Assembly: GCA_025922715.1 (NCBI GenBank)
Contig: JAICHH010000032.1
Coordinates: 1-14,243, forward strand
DNA: 14,243 nt
Source: Nitrososphaeraceae archaeon
Lineage (GTDB): Archaea; Thermoproteota; Nitrososphaeria; Nitrososphaerales; Nitrososphaeraceae
Reading direction: 5' to 3'
Position numbers and translations under genes: made by a program. Under the pieces are notes generated by a model. The model saw only the letters and a list, made by a program, of their open reading frames with translations, did not search any database and had not been told where the DNA came from. This document shows positions 6,045-13,750 of this stretch, piece by piece (the first letter of the stretch is position 1; every line of letters begins with the position of its first letter).

Positions 6045-6368
6045 TCAAATCAACTTTCGATATACATTGTTACATGACAGACATGTTATTCTTAATGCTT
6101 TAATTTTTGATCTACCAATTCTTACCCTACAATTAAAACCAGGGCAGATAAATAGTTTACATTTTTTACAATATAACTGACGGATATCATAAGGAAGTTT
6201 TAGTCTTAATCTTTTTGCAATTTTTTTAGCAAGTTGTGCTTGATCATTGGCTAATTTGTAATCATTACCTATTTCTTGAAAAGCACTTCTAATTAATATC
6301 AAAATTCTTTCTTGCGCTAATAGTTTCGCTTGATGTTTTCCCAACGTTATGATCAGATACTTACACAT
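6045..6368 (-). CDS. rnp4: Ribonuclease P protein component 4 (Rpp21/Rpr2 family)
   Basis: This is the zinc-ribbon protein subunit of archaeal RNase P, which removes 5' leaders from pre-tRNA. From ATG 6368 it has 107 residues: an N-terminal helix region with AQERILILIRSAF, LAKKIAKRLRLKLP, then YCKKC (Cys68, Cys71) and TCLSC as the four zinc ligands, with PGFNCRVRIG between them, all typical of the family. The frame stays open to ATG 6485, but that 39-residue extension is hydrophobic, unlike the family, and would overlap the divergent nep1 start, so 6368 is preferred. It is divergent from nep1 with about 100 bases between them, and S19e follows it on the same strand. Confidence 0.88.
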   Translation of the reverse strand: MCKYLIITLGKHQAKLLAQERILILIRSAFQEIGNDYKLANDQAQLAKKIAKRLRLKLPYDIRQLYCKKCKLFICPGFNCRVRIGRSKIKALRITCLSCNNVYRKLI

Positions 6369-6468
6369 TTTTAAAATAAAAATTTTATGATCAGAGAACA
6401 ATTTGGATGTCAATACGATCACAATTATATCATGAAATATTAAAGACATCAATGCAAAGCTAACCAAC

Positions 6469-7194
6469 TTGACAACATCTCGCATTTCTATAGTGTTAGC
6501 AGAATCTGCACTTGAAATTATACCAACCGAATTAAGAAATAATCAACTAATAATTAATTATTCTAAAAAACTTGGAAAGTCTGTTAGTCAAGTTTTTCTT
6601 GACAAGAGTTACCATTATAGTGCCATGAAAGAAAAAAATATAGACTTTCTTTGGAAAAGAGGAAGACCAGATATTGTACATATATGTTTGTTGTCAATAT
6701 TATCAACACCTCTCTTCTTAAGGAACTTAATGGATGTATATGTGCATACTATAGACAATAAAGTAATTTTTATCGGCGAACAAGTTCGTATACCAAAATC
6801 ATATAGAAGATTTGAGGGATTAATGATAAAACTCTATCAAGAAAAGGAGATAAAATCTGATGAAAAAGATTACAATAAATATTTATTAAAAATTGAAAAA
6901 AATATGACTTTTGATAAGTTGGTCGATAAGGTCATTAAACCTGATAAAATAATAGGATTTTCAAGTACTGGTATTCTTAAAGACCTCAAAACTATTGTGA
7001 ACGAATACATAGGAACAAATGATAAAAAAATAGCTTTTGTAATAGGTGGATTTCAGAGTGGGCATTTTTCTCAAAGTACACGAGAGAGATTTCATATGAC
7101 ATATTCTATTGCAAATGATCAATTGGAAGCCCATGTTGTGATATCTCGATTAATCTATGAATGCGAAAATCATTATCTTTATTTGATGTATTGA
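6469..7194 (+). CDS. nep1: rRNA small-subunit pseudouridine N1-methyltransferase Nep1
   Basis: Nep1 (Emg1) is a SPOUT-class enzyme that methylates a pseudouridine in small-subunit rRNA and helps assemble the subunit. Evidence: ISIVLAESALEIIP at the start, LWKRGRPDIVHICLLSILSTPL (residues about 61-82), VHTIDNKVIFIGEQVRIPKSYRRFEGLM (about 92-119), GFSSTG and the SAM-binding knot VIGGFQSGHFS (about 191-201). Length 241 is normal. The start is TTG 6469; upstream in frame a TGA at 6433 leaves no ATG, GTG or other TTG, so the non-ATG start is forced. The TGA stop at 7192-7194 shows that TGA is used normally as a stop. The gene is divergent from RNase P component 4. Confidence 0.94.
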   Translation: MTTSRISIVLAESALEIIPTELRNNQLIINYSKKLGKSVSQVFLDKSYHYSAMKEKNIDFLWKRGRPDIVHICLLSILSTPLFLRNLMDVYVHTIDNKVIFIGEQVRIPKSYRRFEGLMIKLYQEKEIKSDEKDYNKYLLKIEKNMTFDKLVDKVIKPDKIIGFSSTGILKDLKTIVNEYIGTNDKKIAFVIGGFQSGHFSQSTRERFHMTYSIANDQLEAHVVISRLIYECENHYLYLMY

Positions 7195-7216
7195 GCTAAT
7201 TTTAAAAAGAAAGATA

Positions 7217-7225
7217 TTTTAAAAG
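7217..7225 (+). promoter_or_regulatory. TATA box of the large secreted protein gene
   Basis: TTTTAAAAG, preceded by a purine-rich AAAGA, is centred about 33 bases before ATG 7254 and predicts a very short leader. Confidence 0.45.
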
Positions 7226-7253
7226 CAGGCTTAATACAATAACTTGGTTATAA

Positions 7254-8624
7254 ATGAGTCATAAAATGAGTTTTTTATTCTCTATACAATTAATTGCATT
7301 TTTTATTTTATTCACTATTTTATTACTTAATCCAGTTGATAATGCTTTTTCTGATGGTTTATTTGAAGAAAAATTACCTCCTGCTTCCGTCGGTGACAGG
7401 GAGGCTAGTCTTTATACTAAAATTAACCCTCCAATACTCACTTCAGATAGCAAAGAAAATTCATTTTTTGAATTAAGATTATTTGACGCCAAAACTGACG
7501 AAACTATTAAATTTGTTTCATATTTTATAGCGGTTGAAAAAGATGACCAGTTATTAATGAGAGATCTTTTTCATTCTCCTACAGGTCCTTTAAAGTTAAA
7601 GATTAATCCTACTTCTAGTGAATCTATTACTGTCTTTGGTTCTACTGAACCTTTTCTTGGCGGGTGGACTAGTGAGACAGGAGATATTACAATTAATGGT
7701 CCGTTACTTTTAGAAGGAGGACTATATCATTTTGCAATCGAAATTTTTGGAATAGATAATCCTAGAAATATATTTACACCAGAGAATGCTCCAAGGTTTG
7801 ATTCATGGCTTAGTGTAGGTGATGTATATCAAGATAATATAATGGACAGTGAAAAAAAATATAATATAACTCTAATATCATACTATGACCAAATTCAGAA
7901 CTTTACATATGATTCTCAACAAAGTAACATGTCATGGATAATGCCTTTTAATTGGGACATAAAAAGAATACAAGACAACAATGTTTTTGTTCATGAAGAA
8001 ATAAAGATACCCAAAACTCTTACAAAGTTTAGTGAAACAAATGCTTTCGATGCTGTAGTTAATGGAAATCCTTTGGTTGGAAGATCAATAGCATTAGATC
8101 CATATACTGAAGAAAATAATTTTATAATCCATTTATTGCTGAATAAAGCAGACATTCTAAAAATTGCTGAAAAAATAAATAATAATACTAATAATAATAT
8201 TAATACTAATAATTCTACTAACACAATGACTTTTAGTCTTTCTCCTGCTGAACAAAAAACAGTTGAAACTACATCAGAAGTGGTATCAGATACTGGAGGC
8301 ATTCTAGTAAATTTTAAGTGGGAGGAACAAATTTTATCCAATCAAGATACAAATCTACTATTACGTTTTTCCGATGCGCTTACAACTAAAGAAATAATTG
8401 GTGATATCAAATATGATATTATAGTTTACGATAAAGCAGGAAATAAAATTGTTACAAAACAAGATTTGATAGCACAGAACGCAACGGATTCCCAGGTTAT
8501 CAAATTTCCATCCAAAGGGATTTACCAAATGGAATTAAATATAAAAAGTATAACCTATCCTGATGTAACAACTCCTGATGAAACAAGAAAAGGAATAGCA
8601 AGAGGAACTGTAGTAGTCTCGTAG
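7254..8624 (+). CDS. Large secreted or membrane-anchored protein, likely thaumarchaeal, function unknown
   Basis: The 456-residue product has an N-terminal hydrophobic segment (residues about 6-26) ending near NAFSDG, consistent with a Sec signal peptide or an N-terminal anchor. After it comes LPPASVGDREASL, then segments rich in beta strands (FFELRLFDAKTDETI; LLLEGGLYHFAIEIFGID; ILVNFKWEEQI), suggesting two or more beta-sandwich domains. There are several N-x-S/T sites, expected for a glycosylated surface protein. Residues 309-324 are an Asn-rich linker between the halves. I have the impression that similar secreted proteins are conserved in Nitrososphaeria, but no enzyme motif is visible and I assign no function. 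An 11-base tandem duplication covers the stop codon. The start follows from the TATA spacing; ATG 7266 is a possible alternative. Confidence 0.8.
   Translation: MSHKMSFLFSIQLIAFFILFTILLLNPVDNAFSDGLFEEKLPPASVGDREASLYTKINPPILTSDSKENSFFELRLFDAKTDETIKFVSYFIAVEKDDQLLMRDLFHSPTGPLKLKINPTSSESITVFGSTEPFLGGWTSETGDITINGPLLLEGGLYHFAIEIFGIDNPRNIFTPENAPRFDSWLSVGDVYQDNIMDSEKKYNITLISYYDQIQNFTYDSQQSNMSWIMPFNWDIKRIQDNNVFVHEEIKIPKTLTKFSETNAFDAVVNGNPLVGRSIALDPYTEENNFIIHLLLNKADILKIAEKINNNTNNNINTNNSTNTMTFSLSPAEQKTVETTSEVVSDTGGILVNFKWEEQILSNQDTNLLLRFSDALTTKEIIGDIKYDIIVYDKAGNKIVTKQDLIAQNATDSQVIKFPSKGIYQMELNIKSITYPDVTTPDETRKGIARGTVVVS
8178..8225 (+). repeat. Asn-rich low-complexity repeat inside the secreted protein gene
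   Basis: Sixteen codons, mostly AAT with ACT between them, encode residues 309-324 (NNNTNNNINTNNSTNT). This is a flexible linker and a likely site of length variation between strains. Confidence 0.75.
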
Positions 8625-8631
8625 TAGTCTC
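8610..8631 (+). repeat. 11-base tandem duplication across a stop codon
   Basis: GTAGTAGTCTC occurs twice without a gap (8610-8620 and 8621-8631). The TAG stop of the secreted protein gene lies at 8622-8624 in the second copy. With one copy the frame would read on through Leu-Gln-Lys to TAA, so the duplication trims the protein by about three residues. Confidence 0.85.
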
Positions 8632-8733
8632 TTTACAAAAATAATACAGAAAAATATGTTGTATAAAATTTAAAATTTTCCTTTATAGTGAAAGTGTTAG
8701 GTTATTATAGTTTATACGTAATTTAAATGATTT

Positions 8734-9723
8734 ATGAAGATTCAATTTGTCAATCATCTCGTTTGTTTAAACCATTCTGATAAACAGATTCGTTTAAAAT
8801 TAAATAATTTAATGACCGATAACCAGAATGAATGTAAGGAGGGTTTTTTATATTGCATGGAATGTGATACAAAATATCCCATTATTGAAGGTATAGCAAT
8901 AGTTGTAAAAGACATGTTTGACTACATTCAAAATAGACCACAAATGTACGGAAAATGGTTGTTACAGTGTCATTCAAAAGAAATGAAGGAATATCTAAAA
9001 GATATAGGAAAAACAATATTTGTATCTAAGAAACCTAATACTTATGAAGATGGTGGAATTTGGTATTTACCTTATAAATGGTTCCAACAAGAAAATCACA
9101 AAGAGGATAGACTCATGAAATCCTTGAAAGGAAGTCCAAACGCGAATGAACTTTATGATCGTGTCATCAATAGTATAAACCCGAAAATAGACGGGATAGC
9201 TTTGGATATTGGTTGTGCAATGGGTAAAACTACCTTACAACTTTCTCAAAAATATTCCTTTGTAATAGGAATAGATCTTTCATTTTCATTCATAAAGGAA
9301 GCTCGTAAATACATGCACGAATTTAGGCAAGGAAATGTAGAATTTTGTGTAGCTGATGCAGAATTTCCTCCTTTTCATCCAATGAAATTTGACCTTATAA
9401 TAGCAATTAATCTAATCGAGTTGGTTAATACGAAGAAATTATTATCCTCTTGTCATTGGTTATTAAAACCGCAAAGTGATATTATAATTACAGATCCATA
9501 TGATTTTAATAGAGAAAGAATTTTAGACAAAAAATATGATGCTAGATCATTTAGAATGTTACTTGAAGAAAATGGATTTGAAATAAATGAATCCAGTTTA
9601 AAAAAGGAAGCCTTTATTCCTTGGATATTAAAAATTAATGAAAGAATTTATTTATTTTACTTTGTGGACTTTATTAAAGCAAAAAAAATCTCAAAACATA
9701 AAGTAAATTTAAATAAATACTAA
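8734..9723 (+). CDS. SAM-dependent methyltransferase with N-terminal Trm112-like domain
   Basis: Residues 1-60 resemble a Trm112/UPF0434-like zinc domain: LVCLNH (Cys11, His14), GFLYCMEC (Cys41, Cys44), then DTKYPIIEGIAIVV, the usual YPI-x-x-GI end. The first knuckle is C-x2-H instead of C-x2-C. Residues about 150-320 are a class I methyltransferase: motif I ALDIGCAMGKTT (156-167), the acidic end of strand 2 VIGIDLS (Asp181), FCVADAEFPPF (Asp208) and DLIIAINLIEL (220-230). The substrate is unknown; Trm112-like domains fused to or partnered with methyltransferases act on tRNA, rRNA, release factors or small molecules. It lies 68 bases upstream of orc1/cdc6 on the same strand. The start ATG 8734 lies about 27 bases after a TATA-like TTATTATAG. 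Confidence 0.82.
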   Translation: MKIQFVNHLVCLNHSDKQIRLKLNNLMTDNQNECKEGFLYCMECDTKYPIIEGIAIVVKDMFDYIQNRPQMYGKWLLQCHSKEMKEYLKDIGKTIFVSKKPNTYEDGGIWYLPYKWFQQENHKEDRLMKSLKGSPNANELYDRVINSINPKIDGIALDIGCAMGKTTLQLSQKYSFVIGIDLSFSFIKEARKYMHEFRQGNVEFCVADAEFPPFHPMKFDLIIAINLIELVNTKKLLSSCHWLLKPQSDIIITDPYDFNRERILDKKYDARSFRMLLEENGFEINESSLKKEAFIPWILKINERIYLFYFVDFIKAKKISKHKVNLNKY

Positions 9724-9791
9724 ATTGGAGATTTGTGCCAAAGAATAATTAATAATATTAATAACAAATAGAAGCTAGTGTAACACAATAT

Positions 9792-10961
9792 ATGTATGAG
9801 AGTATTATTTTTAAAGACAGAAAAAAGTTATCTCCTCGATATTTACCTAAAGAGATCTCTCATAGAGACAAGCAAATAGATCTGTTAGTTAGAACATTTT
9901 TGGATATAAAAAATGATCCAGACAAATTTCCTTTAACTGTCCTACAAATAATTGGCCCAGCAGGAATAGGAAAAACATCAACGGTTATCAAATTCTCTGG
10001 TATTTTAGAAAATGAATTACGAAAAAATAAAATAAACATCAAAATAGTGTACATAAATTTAAAATTACAAGGTGGAAATAAATATGCAATTTACAAATAC
10101 TTGTTAAGCTGTATCGCTCCAGAATTGCCTGCACAAGGTCTTAGTGCTGAGGAAATGCTTAGACAAATGCTTGATTATTTGATTATAAATAATGTGTATT
10201 CTATAGTCATACTTGATGAAATCGATTATTTAATCAAAATTTCAAAAGAAATTGGGATCATTTATGATCTGACTAGATTGAATGAATTTGATCCCTCCAA
10301 TAAATGTAATGTAAAGGGAGTCATTTTTATTGCTAGAAGCACTGAATTTTATGAGAAATTAGACGAAGCTGAATTAAGTTCAATGGGGCGAGCATATATT
10401 GAATTTCCTAATTACACAATTGACCAAGTCAGCGATATCCTTGTTAGACGATCAAAAGAGGCCTTTCAAGAAAATGTAATTGGTACAGATATACTTGATT
10501 GGATAGCAAAAATAGTAGTTTCTCCTATTGTCAACGGAGATATTAGATATGCATTAGATTTACTATCATATGCAGGAAATCTTGCAGAATCGGAGGGAAC
10601 AGAAAGGGTACTTCTGGATCATGTAAAAAAAATCAATAAACAAACCTATAATGGAATTACTGATGAGGATATTAAAGAATTATCCAAGTTACAAATAATT
10701 ATTTTGCTCGGAATAATAAAGGGTTTAAAGATTAAAAATAGAGATTATGTTGACTTAAAGGATATTAGAATGCAAAGTTTGGAGATTTCTGAAAAATACA
10801 AATTAAGAAAATTAGATGTAGAAGATATTTTAGATGATCTTGCGACTAGAAAGATTATAAAAATAATCTCTTTAAAAAAAATTAGTCTGATATCATCATC
10901 AATAGAAAACTTAGAGAAGACATTATTGAGTAAGCTAAATTCAATGCTTGATTTTAAATGA
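9792..10961 (+). CDS. cdc6: Orc1/Cdc6-type replication initiator
   Basis: This protein binds archaeal replication origins and loads the MCM helicase. The 389 residues comprise the AAA+ domain with Walker A GPAGIGKT (55-62), Walker B VILDEIDYL (139-147), the SSMGRAYIEFPNYTIDQV region (196-213) and sensor 2 GDIRYALDLL (249-258), then a winged-helix DNA-binding domain (about 295-389). The N-terminus has the family pattern LSPRYLPKEISHRDKQIDLL. The sensor 1 position, normally I-S-N, reads FIARS (179-183), so the usual Asn is not evident. The start ATG 9792 follows an A+T-only stretch (about 9748-9763) that may serve as promoter. The stop TGA overlaps the ATG of the next gene (ATGA). Confidence 0.95.
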   Translation: MYESIIFKDRKKLSPRYLPKEISHRDKQIDLLVRTFLDIKNDPDKFPLTVLQIIGPAGIGKTSTVIKFSGILENELRKNKINIKIVYINLKLQGGNKYAIYKYLLSCIAPELPAQGLSAEEMLRQMLDYLIINNVYSIVILDEIDYLIKISKEIGIIYDLTRLNEFDPSNKCNVKGVIFIARSTEFYEKLDEAELSSMGRAYIEFPNYTIDQVSDILVRRSKEAFQENVIGTDILDWIAKIVVSPIVNGDIRYALDLLSYAGNLAESEGTERVLLDHVKKINKQTYNGITDEDIKELSKLQIIILLGIIKGLKIKNRDYVDLKDIRMQSLEISEKYKLRKLDVEDILDDLATRKIIKIISLKKISLISSSIENLEKTLLSKLNSMLDFK

Positions 10962-11254
10962 ATAATACCTTTCACGTCAAAGATATTGTAGAAAAAGGAT
11001 TAGGAAGCATAGGTAAGATAAAAATATTAAAAGCCTTAGCAGAAGAAAAAAAATTATTAACTGTATATGGGTTACATAAAAAGACATATCTTAAAAGAGA
11101 GGATATAAAAAGAAATTTAGCTGAGCTAGTAAAAATTGAATGGGTAATAGAACATAAAATTAGTACTAATCTTTATTCAATTAATAGAGAAAATGCATAT
11201 GTGCAACGACTAGTATTATTTTTTTATGAAACAGGATATATAGACAATATTTAA
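10958..11254 (+). CDS. Small winged-helix DNA-binding protein coupled to orc1/cdc6
   Basis: The 98 residues resemble a winged-helix transcription-factor fold: helix 1 GLGSIGKIKILKALAEEKKLL, helix 2 TVYGLHKKTYL, the recognition-helix region KREDIKRNLAELVKIEWV and the wing EHKISTNLYSINREN, with a short C-terminal helix (VQRLVLFFYE) that may make dimers. ATG 10958 overlaps the orc1/cdc6 stop by four bases, so translation is coupled and a shared role or mutual control with the initiator is likely. It could repress its own operon or bind the origin as a second initiator-like factor; neither is shown by sequence. No nuclease or metal-binding motif is seen. Confidence 0.78.
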   Translation: MNNTFHVKDIVEKGLGSIGKIKILKALAEEKKLLTVYGLHKKTYLKREDIKRNLAELVKIEWVIEHKISTNLYSINRENAYVQRLVLFFYETGYIDNI

Positions 11255-11282
11255 TCCTTTCTTCCCTGAAAAGAGATAATAT

Positions 11283-11294
11283 TAGTAATTACTA
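11283..11294. repeat. Perfect 12-base palindrome downstream of the winged-helix gene
   Basis: TAGTAATTACTA lies in the 183-base gap between the winged-helix gene and the next secreted-protein gene. It could be an operator for the adjacent winged-helix protein, though its composition makes chance occurrence plausible. Confidence 0.3.
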
Positions 11295-11377
11295 GAAAAG
11301 TTCTCAGAAAATATTGCACAAACAATAGTATAGTCTGAAAACAAAGAAAATGATTCGTAATATTATTTAGATTTAGC

Positions 11378-11388
11378 TTATATAATAT
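11378..11388 (+). promoter_or_regulatory. Probable TATA box of the acidic-tailed secreted protein gene
   Basis: CTTATATAATA lies about 55 bases before ATG 11438 and would give a leader of roughly 30 bases. An alternative AATATTAAAA at 11405-11414 would give a nearly leaderless mRNA. Confidence 0.35.
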
Positions 11389-11437
11389 AATTTGATAAAC
11401 TTCAAATATTAAAACATGATATAGTAACTACTATTCT

Positions 11438-11956
11438 ATGAAACTAAAAAATAATAGAACTCTAAGAATAGGTCAAATATTTATATTTGCACTTATTGGT
11501 ATCTTCTCCTGCTTTACAATTTCAACAATTTCTTATGCACAAACTCAAGGTGAAGATTTGAATGTCATAATAACTTTTTTTGATATTACTGAGGATACTG
11601 GTGATGTTATAACATTCATAAATTCTGATGGCTTTACAAAAGCTAAGATATTTACCCCTCTCAAAAGCATGAAAATGGGAAATACTACAGAACTTCAATT
11701 TAATCTCACTGCTAATCAAGTAAGTATGGGAGAGAAATTCAGAGTATGCGCTTTATTAATTAAAGATGATGGAATAATATGCAAAGTAGGAGAAAATTCA
11801 GTTGCAGAAAGACCTGAAATAATAGACTTTAGACTAGCAACGGATGAAATTGTTAAAATTGATTTGCCAAATATAGCGATCCCAGAATTAGACGATACCA
11901 ATGAAGACAATGACGATGAAGTCGAAAATAACGAGGATGAGGAAGATACAACATAA
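11438..11956 (+). CDS. Secreted protein with acidic C-terminal tail, function unknown
   Basis: The 172-residue product has a classic Sec signal peptide: basic KLKNNRTLR, a hydrophobic core (residues about 11-30) and a likely cleavage site after SYA (residue 34). The mature domain (about 38-145) has alternating strands (LNVIITFFDI; DVITFINSDG; ELQFNLTANQV; FRVCALLIKD) typical of an extracytoplasmic beta-sandwich. Its two cysteines, Cys104 and Cys115, sit where a disulfide could form, and there are two N-x-T sites. The last 22 residues are almost entirely Asp, Glu and Asn, a low-complexity tail that could bind cations or keep the protein soluble at the surface. I do not recognise the family. 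It is convergent with the flavoprotein gene downstream. Confidence 0.75.
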   Translation: MKLKNNRTLRIGQIFIFALIGIFSCFTISTISYAQTQGEDLNVIITFFDITEDTGDVITFINSDGFTKAKIFTPLKSMKMGNTTELQFNLTANQVSMGEKFRVCALLIKDDGIICKVGENSVAERPEIIDFRLATDEIVKIDLPNIAIPELDDTNEDNDDEVENNEDEEDTT

Positions 11957-12046
11957 CATTTTTGAGCAATATGCTATTTGTTTTATAAGCTAGACAAGTA
12001 ATATTATCATAGTTTCTTTTAGTTGTATAATATCTCATCTGAACAG

Positions 12047-13210
12047 CTATAACCATTCTTTAATTCTATGTTTCTCGAAATTGATTTTTTTCTTATAATA
12101 AGTAGTCGATGGTTCTTTTAAGATTGTGATGGCACCATCACTATTATAAAAATTAGTATCGATAAATCCCGCTTTCCCATTTCCAGTCTCCATAAAACAA
12201 AATCCTTTACCATCGAACTCTAATATAGGATATTCTTGAGAGCATTTACTTATTTTATGGAGAATTTGAGAAGCAACAGATCTTGCTTGACCTTCCGCGA
12301 AAATACCTGCTTTCGGCACAGCTATAATATCGTTTATTTTAATCTCTGTGACATCACCTATAGCAAATACATCTTTAAATCTTGTTTCTAAAGTAAATTT
12401 GTTCACTGATATCCAATTACCTTTTGGTTCTATTAATCCTGACTTTTTTATCACATCAGGAGGGAAATGAAAGGGAATTCCAGCCAAGATATCATACTCT
12501 TTTTTTTGACCATTATGAAATTCTAAATTATAGTGATGGACTTCTTTTAGTGAATAGTTTGGAAACAAATTTACATTTTGTTTTTTTAACATAAAAATTA
12601 ATTTTGAATTTGTTTGTTCTCCAACAACAGGTAAAGGTAAGATAGATGGAAAATAAACATCTATATCTATTTGATTTCTTCTATCAAAGTTACGTATAAT
12701 TTGATCTATTATGAGAGCAGATTCATATGGTGCTGGTGGACATTTATATGGAAATCCCATTATCACAATAGCAATTTTTCCTTTCTCTAACGACAAAATT
12801 TGTTTCCTTAAAGAAGGTATACTTTCTCCATCGTATAGATTAAAATTATTATGTAAATTAAAGCCAGGAATCATATTTGTAGACATTTCTGCCCCCAAAG
12901 CAATAACAAGAAAATCATAACTTTGATCTACGTGGAGAAGAGTTTTTACTATTTTTGACTTTGTGTCGATTTTGATTATTTCATCTTGTATGAATGTAAT
13001 ACCCTTGGATTTTAAGTTTGTCAAGGGAATTTTTGAGTTTTCTAACCTTCTTCTACCATCAAGTATCCATAAATTTGTCAATCCCATCATAAAAGAGTCT
13101 TTTTTATCAATAACTATAATATCATTTGTATGGTCAAGATTTTTTCTTAAAATATTTGAGATACAAAGTCCTCCAAAACCTGCTCCAAGAATTATTATTT
13201 TTTTTCCCAT
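12047..13210 (-). CDS. FAD-dependent oxidoreductase, sulfide:quinone reductase-like
   Basis: The 387 residues form a two-dinucleotide-fold flavoprotein of the SQR/NDH-2 superfamily. FAD is bound by GAGFGG (9-14) and VFAIGDVTEI (281-290); FLVIALGAEMS (100-110) and the AVPKAGIFAEGQA region (297-309) are also typical. GFPYKCPPAPYE (152-163) is the SQR/flavocytochrome c signature with a redox-active Cys157, and Cys338 lies in GKGFCFMETGNGKAGF near the isoalloxazine side. The third cysteine of classical SQRs, expected near residues 120-130, is absent. The likely role is electron transfer from a sulfur compound or a similar donor to the quinone pool at the membrane face, but the donor is uncertain. 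On the minus strand, ATG 13210 is preceded by an AAGGAT about 10 bases upstream. It has no operon partner. Confidence 0.85.
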   Translation of the reverse strand: MGKKIIILGAGFGGLCISNILRKNLDHTNDIIVIDKKDSFMMGLTNLWILDGRRRLENSKIPLTNLKSKGITFIQDEIIKIDTKSKIVKTLLHVDQSYDFLVIALGAEMSTNMIPGFNLHNNFNLYDGESIPSLRKQILSLEKGKIAIVIMGFPYKCPPAPYESALIIDQIIRNFDRRNQIDIDVYFPSILPLPVVGEQTNSKLIFMLKKQNVNLFPNYSLKEVHHYNLEFHNGQKKEYDILAGIPFHFPPDVIKKSGLIEPKGNWISVNKFTLETRFKDVFAIGDVTEIKINDIIAVPKAGIFAEGQARSVASQILHKISKCSQEYPILEFDGKGFCFMETGNGKAGFIDTNFYNSDGAITILKEPSTTYYKKKINFEKHRIKEWL

Positions 13211-13456
13211 ATTATGATTGATCCTTCTTCCTTTATTAATTAATCCTTTATGTGGCTTAAAATTGAGATTATTATAAAAAACTATATTTAATACAATTAT
13301 TTACTTTTAACATACCATATATTGGTTACAAAATTCCGGGTATTCTATTATACACAATTAAAATACATATTGATCAATCTTTAGCTCCTCTTATAATAAA
13401 ACCATCAATCTGTTACTTGTAAGTTACATCTACTGGATATTTCCTTTCTTTTTCCC

Positions 13457-13495
13457 CAATCAATTTTCTAATCCCAAATTTTTTAAATTTGATTG
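13457..13495. repeat. Imperfect inverted repeat
   Basis: The left arm CAATCAATTTT and the right arm AAATTTGATTG pair except at one position. A second, inner pair CAAATTT/AAATTTG (13475-13481 and 13485-13491) can form instead. It could be a protein-binding site or a hairpin. Confidence 0.4.
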
Positions 13496-13740
13496 TGATC
13501 ATCCATATATTTATCAGTGGAAAAATTATATAACATTTATGAATAATACTAATAAAATTTTCCTAAGTTCATTTTTGGTAAACTTTAAGAGAAGGATATA
13601 TGTATATATATTTTGTATTACTATTGTCATTTCTAAAATATCGGATAAGTAGATTAAGAAAGTTTACACGGAATAGAATTTATCTTATATTTCGCTATTT
13701 ATTTTTCTTATATGTAAAATTAAAGTTAAAGTTAGGGTGG

Positions 13741-13750
13741 TTATAAATAA
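13741..13750 (+). promoter_or_regulatory. Probable TATA box of the last gene
   Basis: TTATAAATAA lies about 46 bases before ATG 13792 and predicts a leader of about 20 bases. A weaker TCTTAAATAA at 13773-13782 would suit a start at ATG 13816. Confidence 0.45.

Noticed and set aside
6369..6485. N-terminal extension of RNase P component 4 back to ATG 6485
   Set aside because: The added 39 residues are hydrophobic and unlike the family, and they would overlap the start of divergent nep1.
7991..8341. 116-codon minus-strand open frame in the secreted protein gene
   Set aside because: The leucine-rich run is only the complement of the AAT/ACT repeat that encodes the Asn-rich linker.
13539..13652. 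37-codon plus-strand open frame in the gene-free region
   Set aside because: It has no ribosome binding site, a TATA-like sequence too close to the ATG, and AT-driven composition; nothing supports translation.
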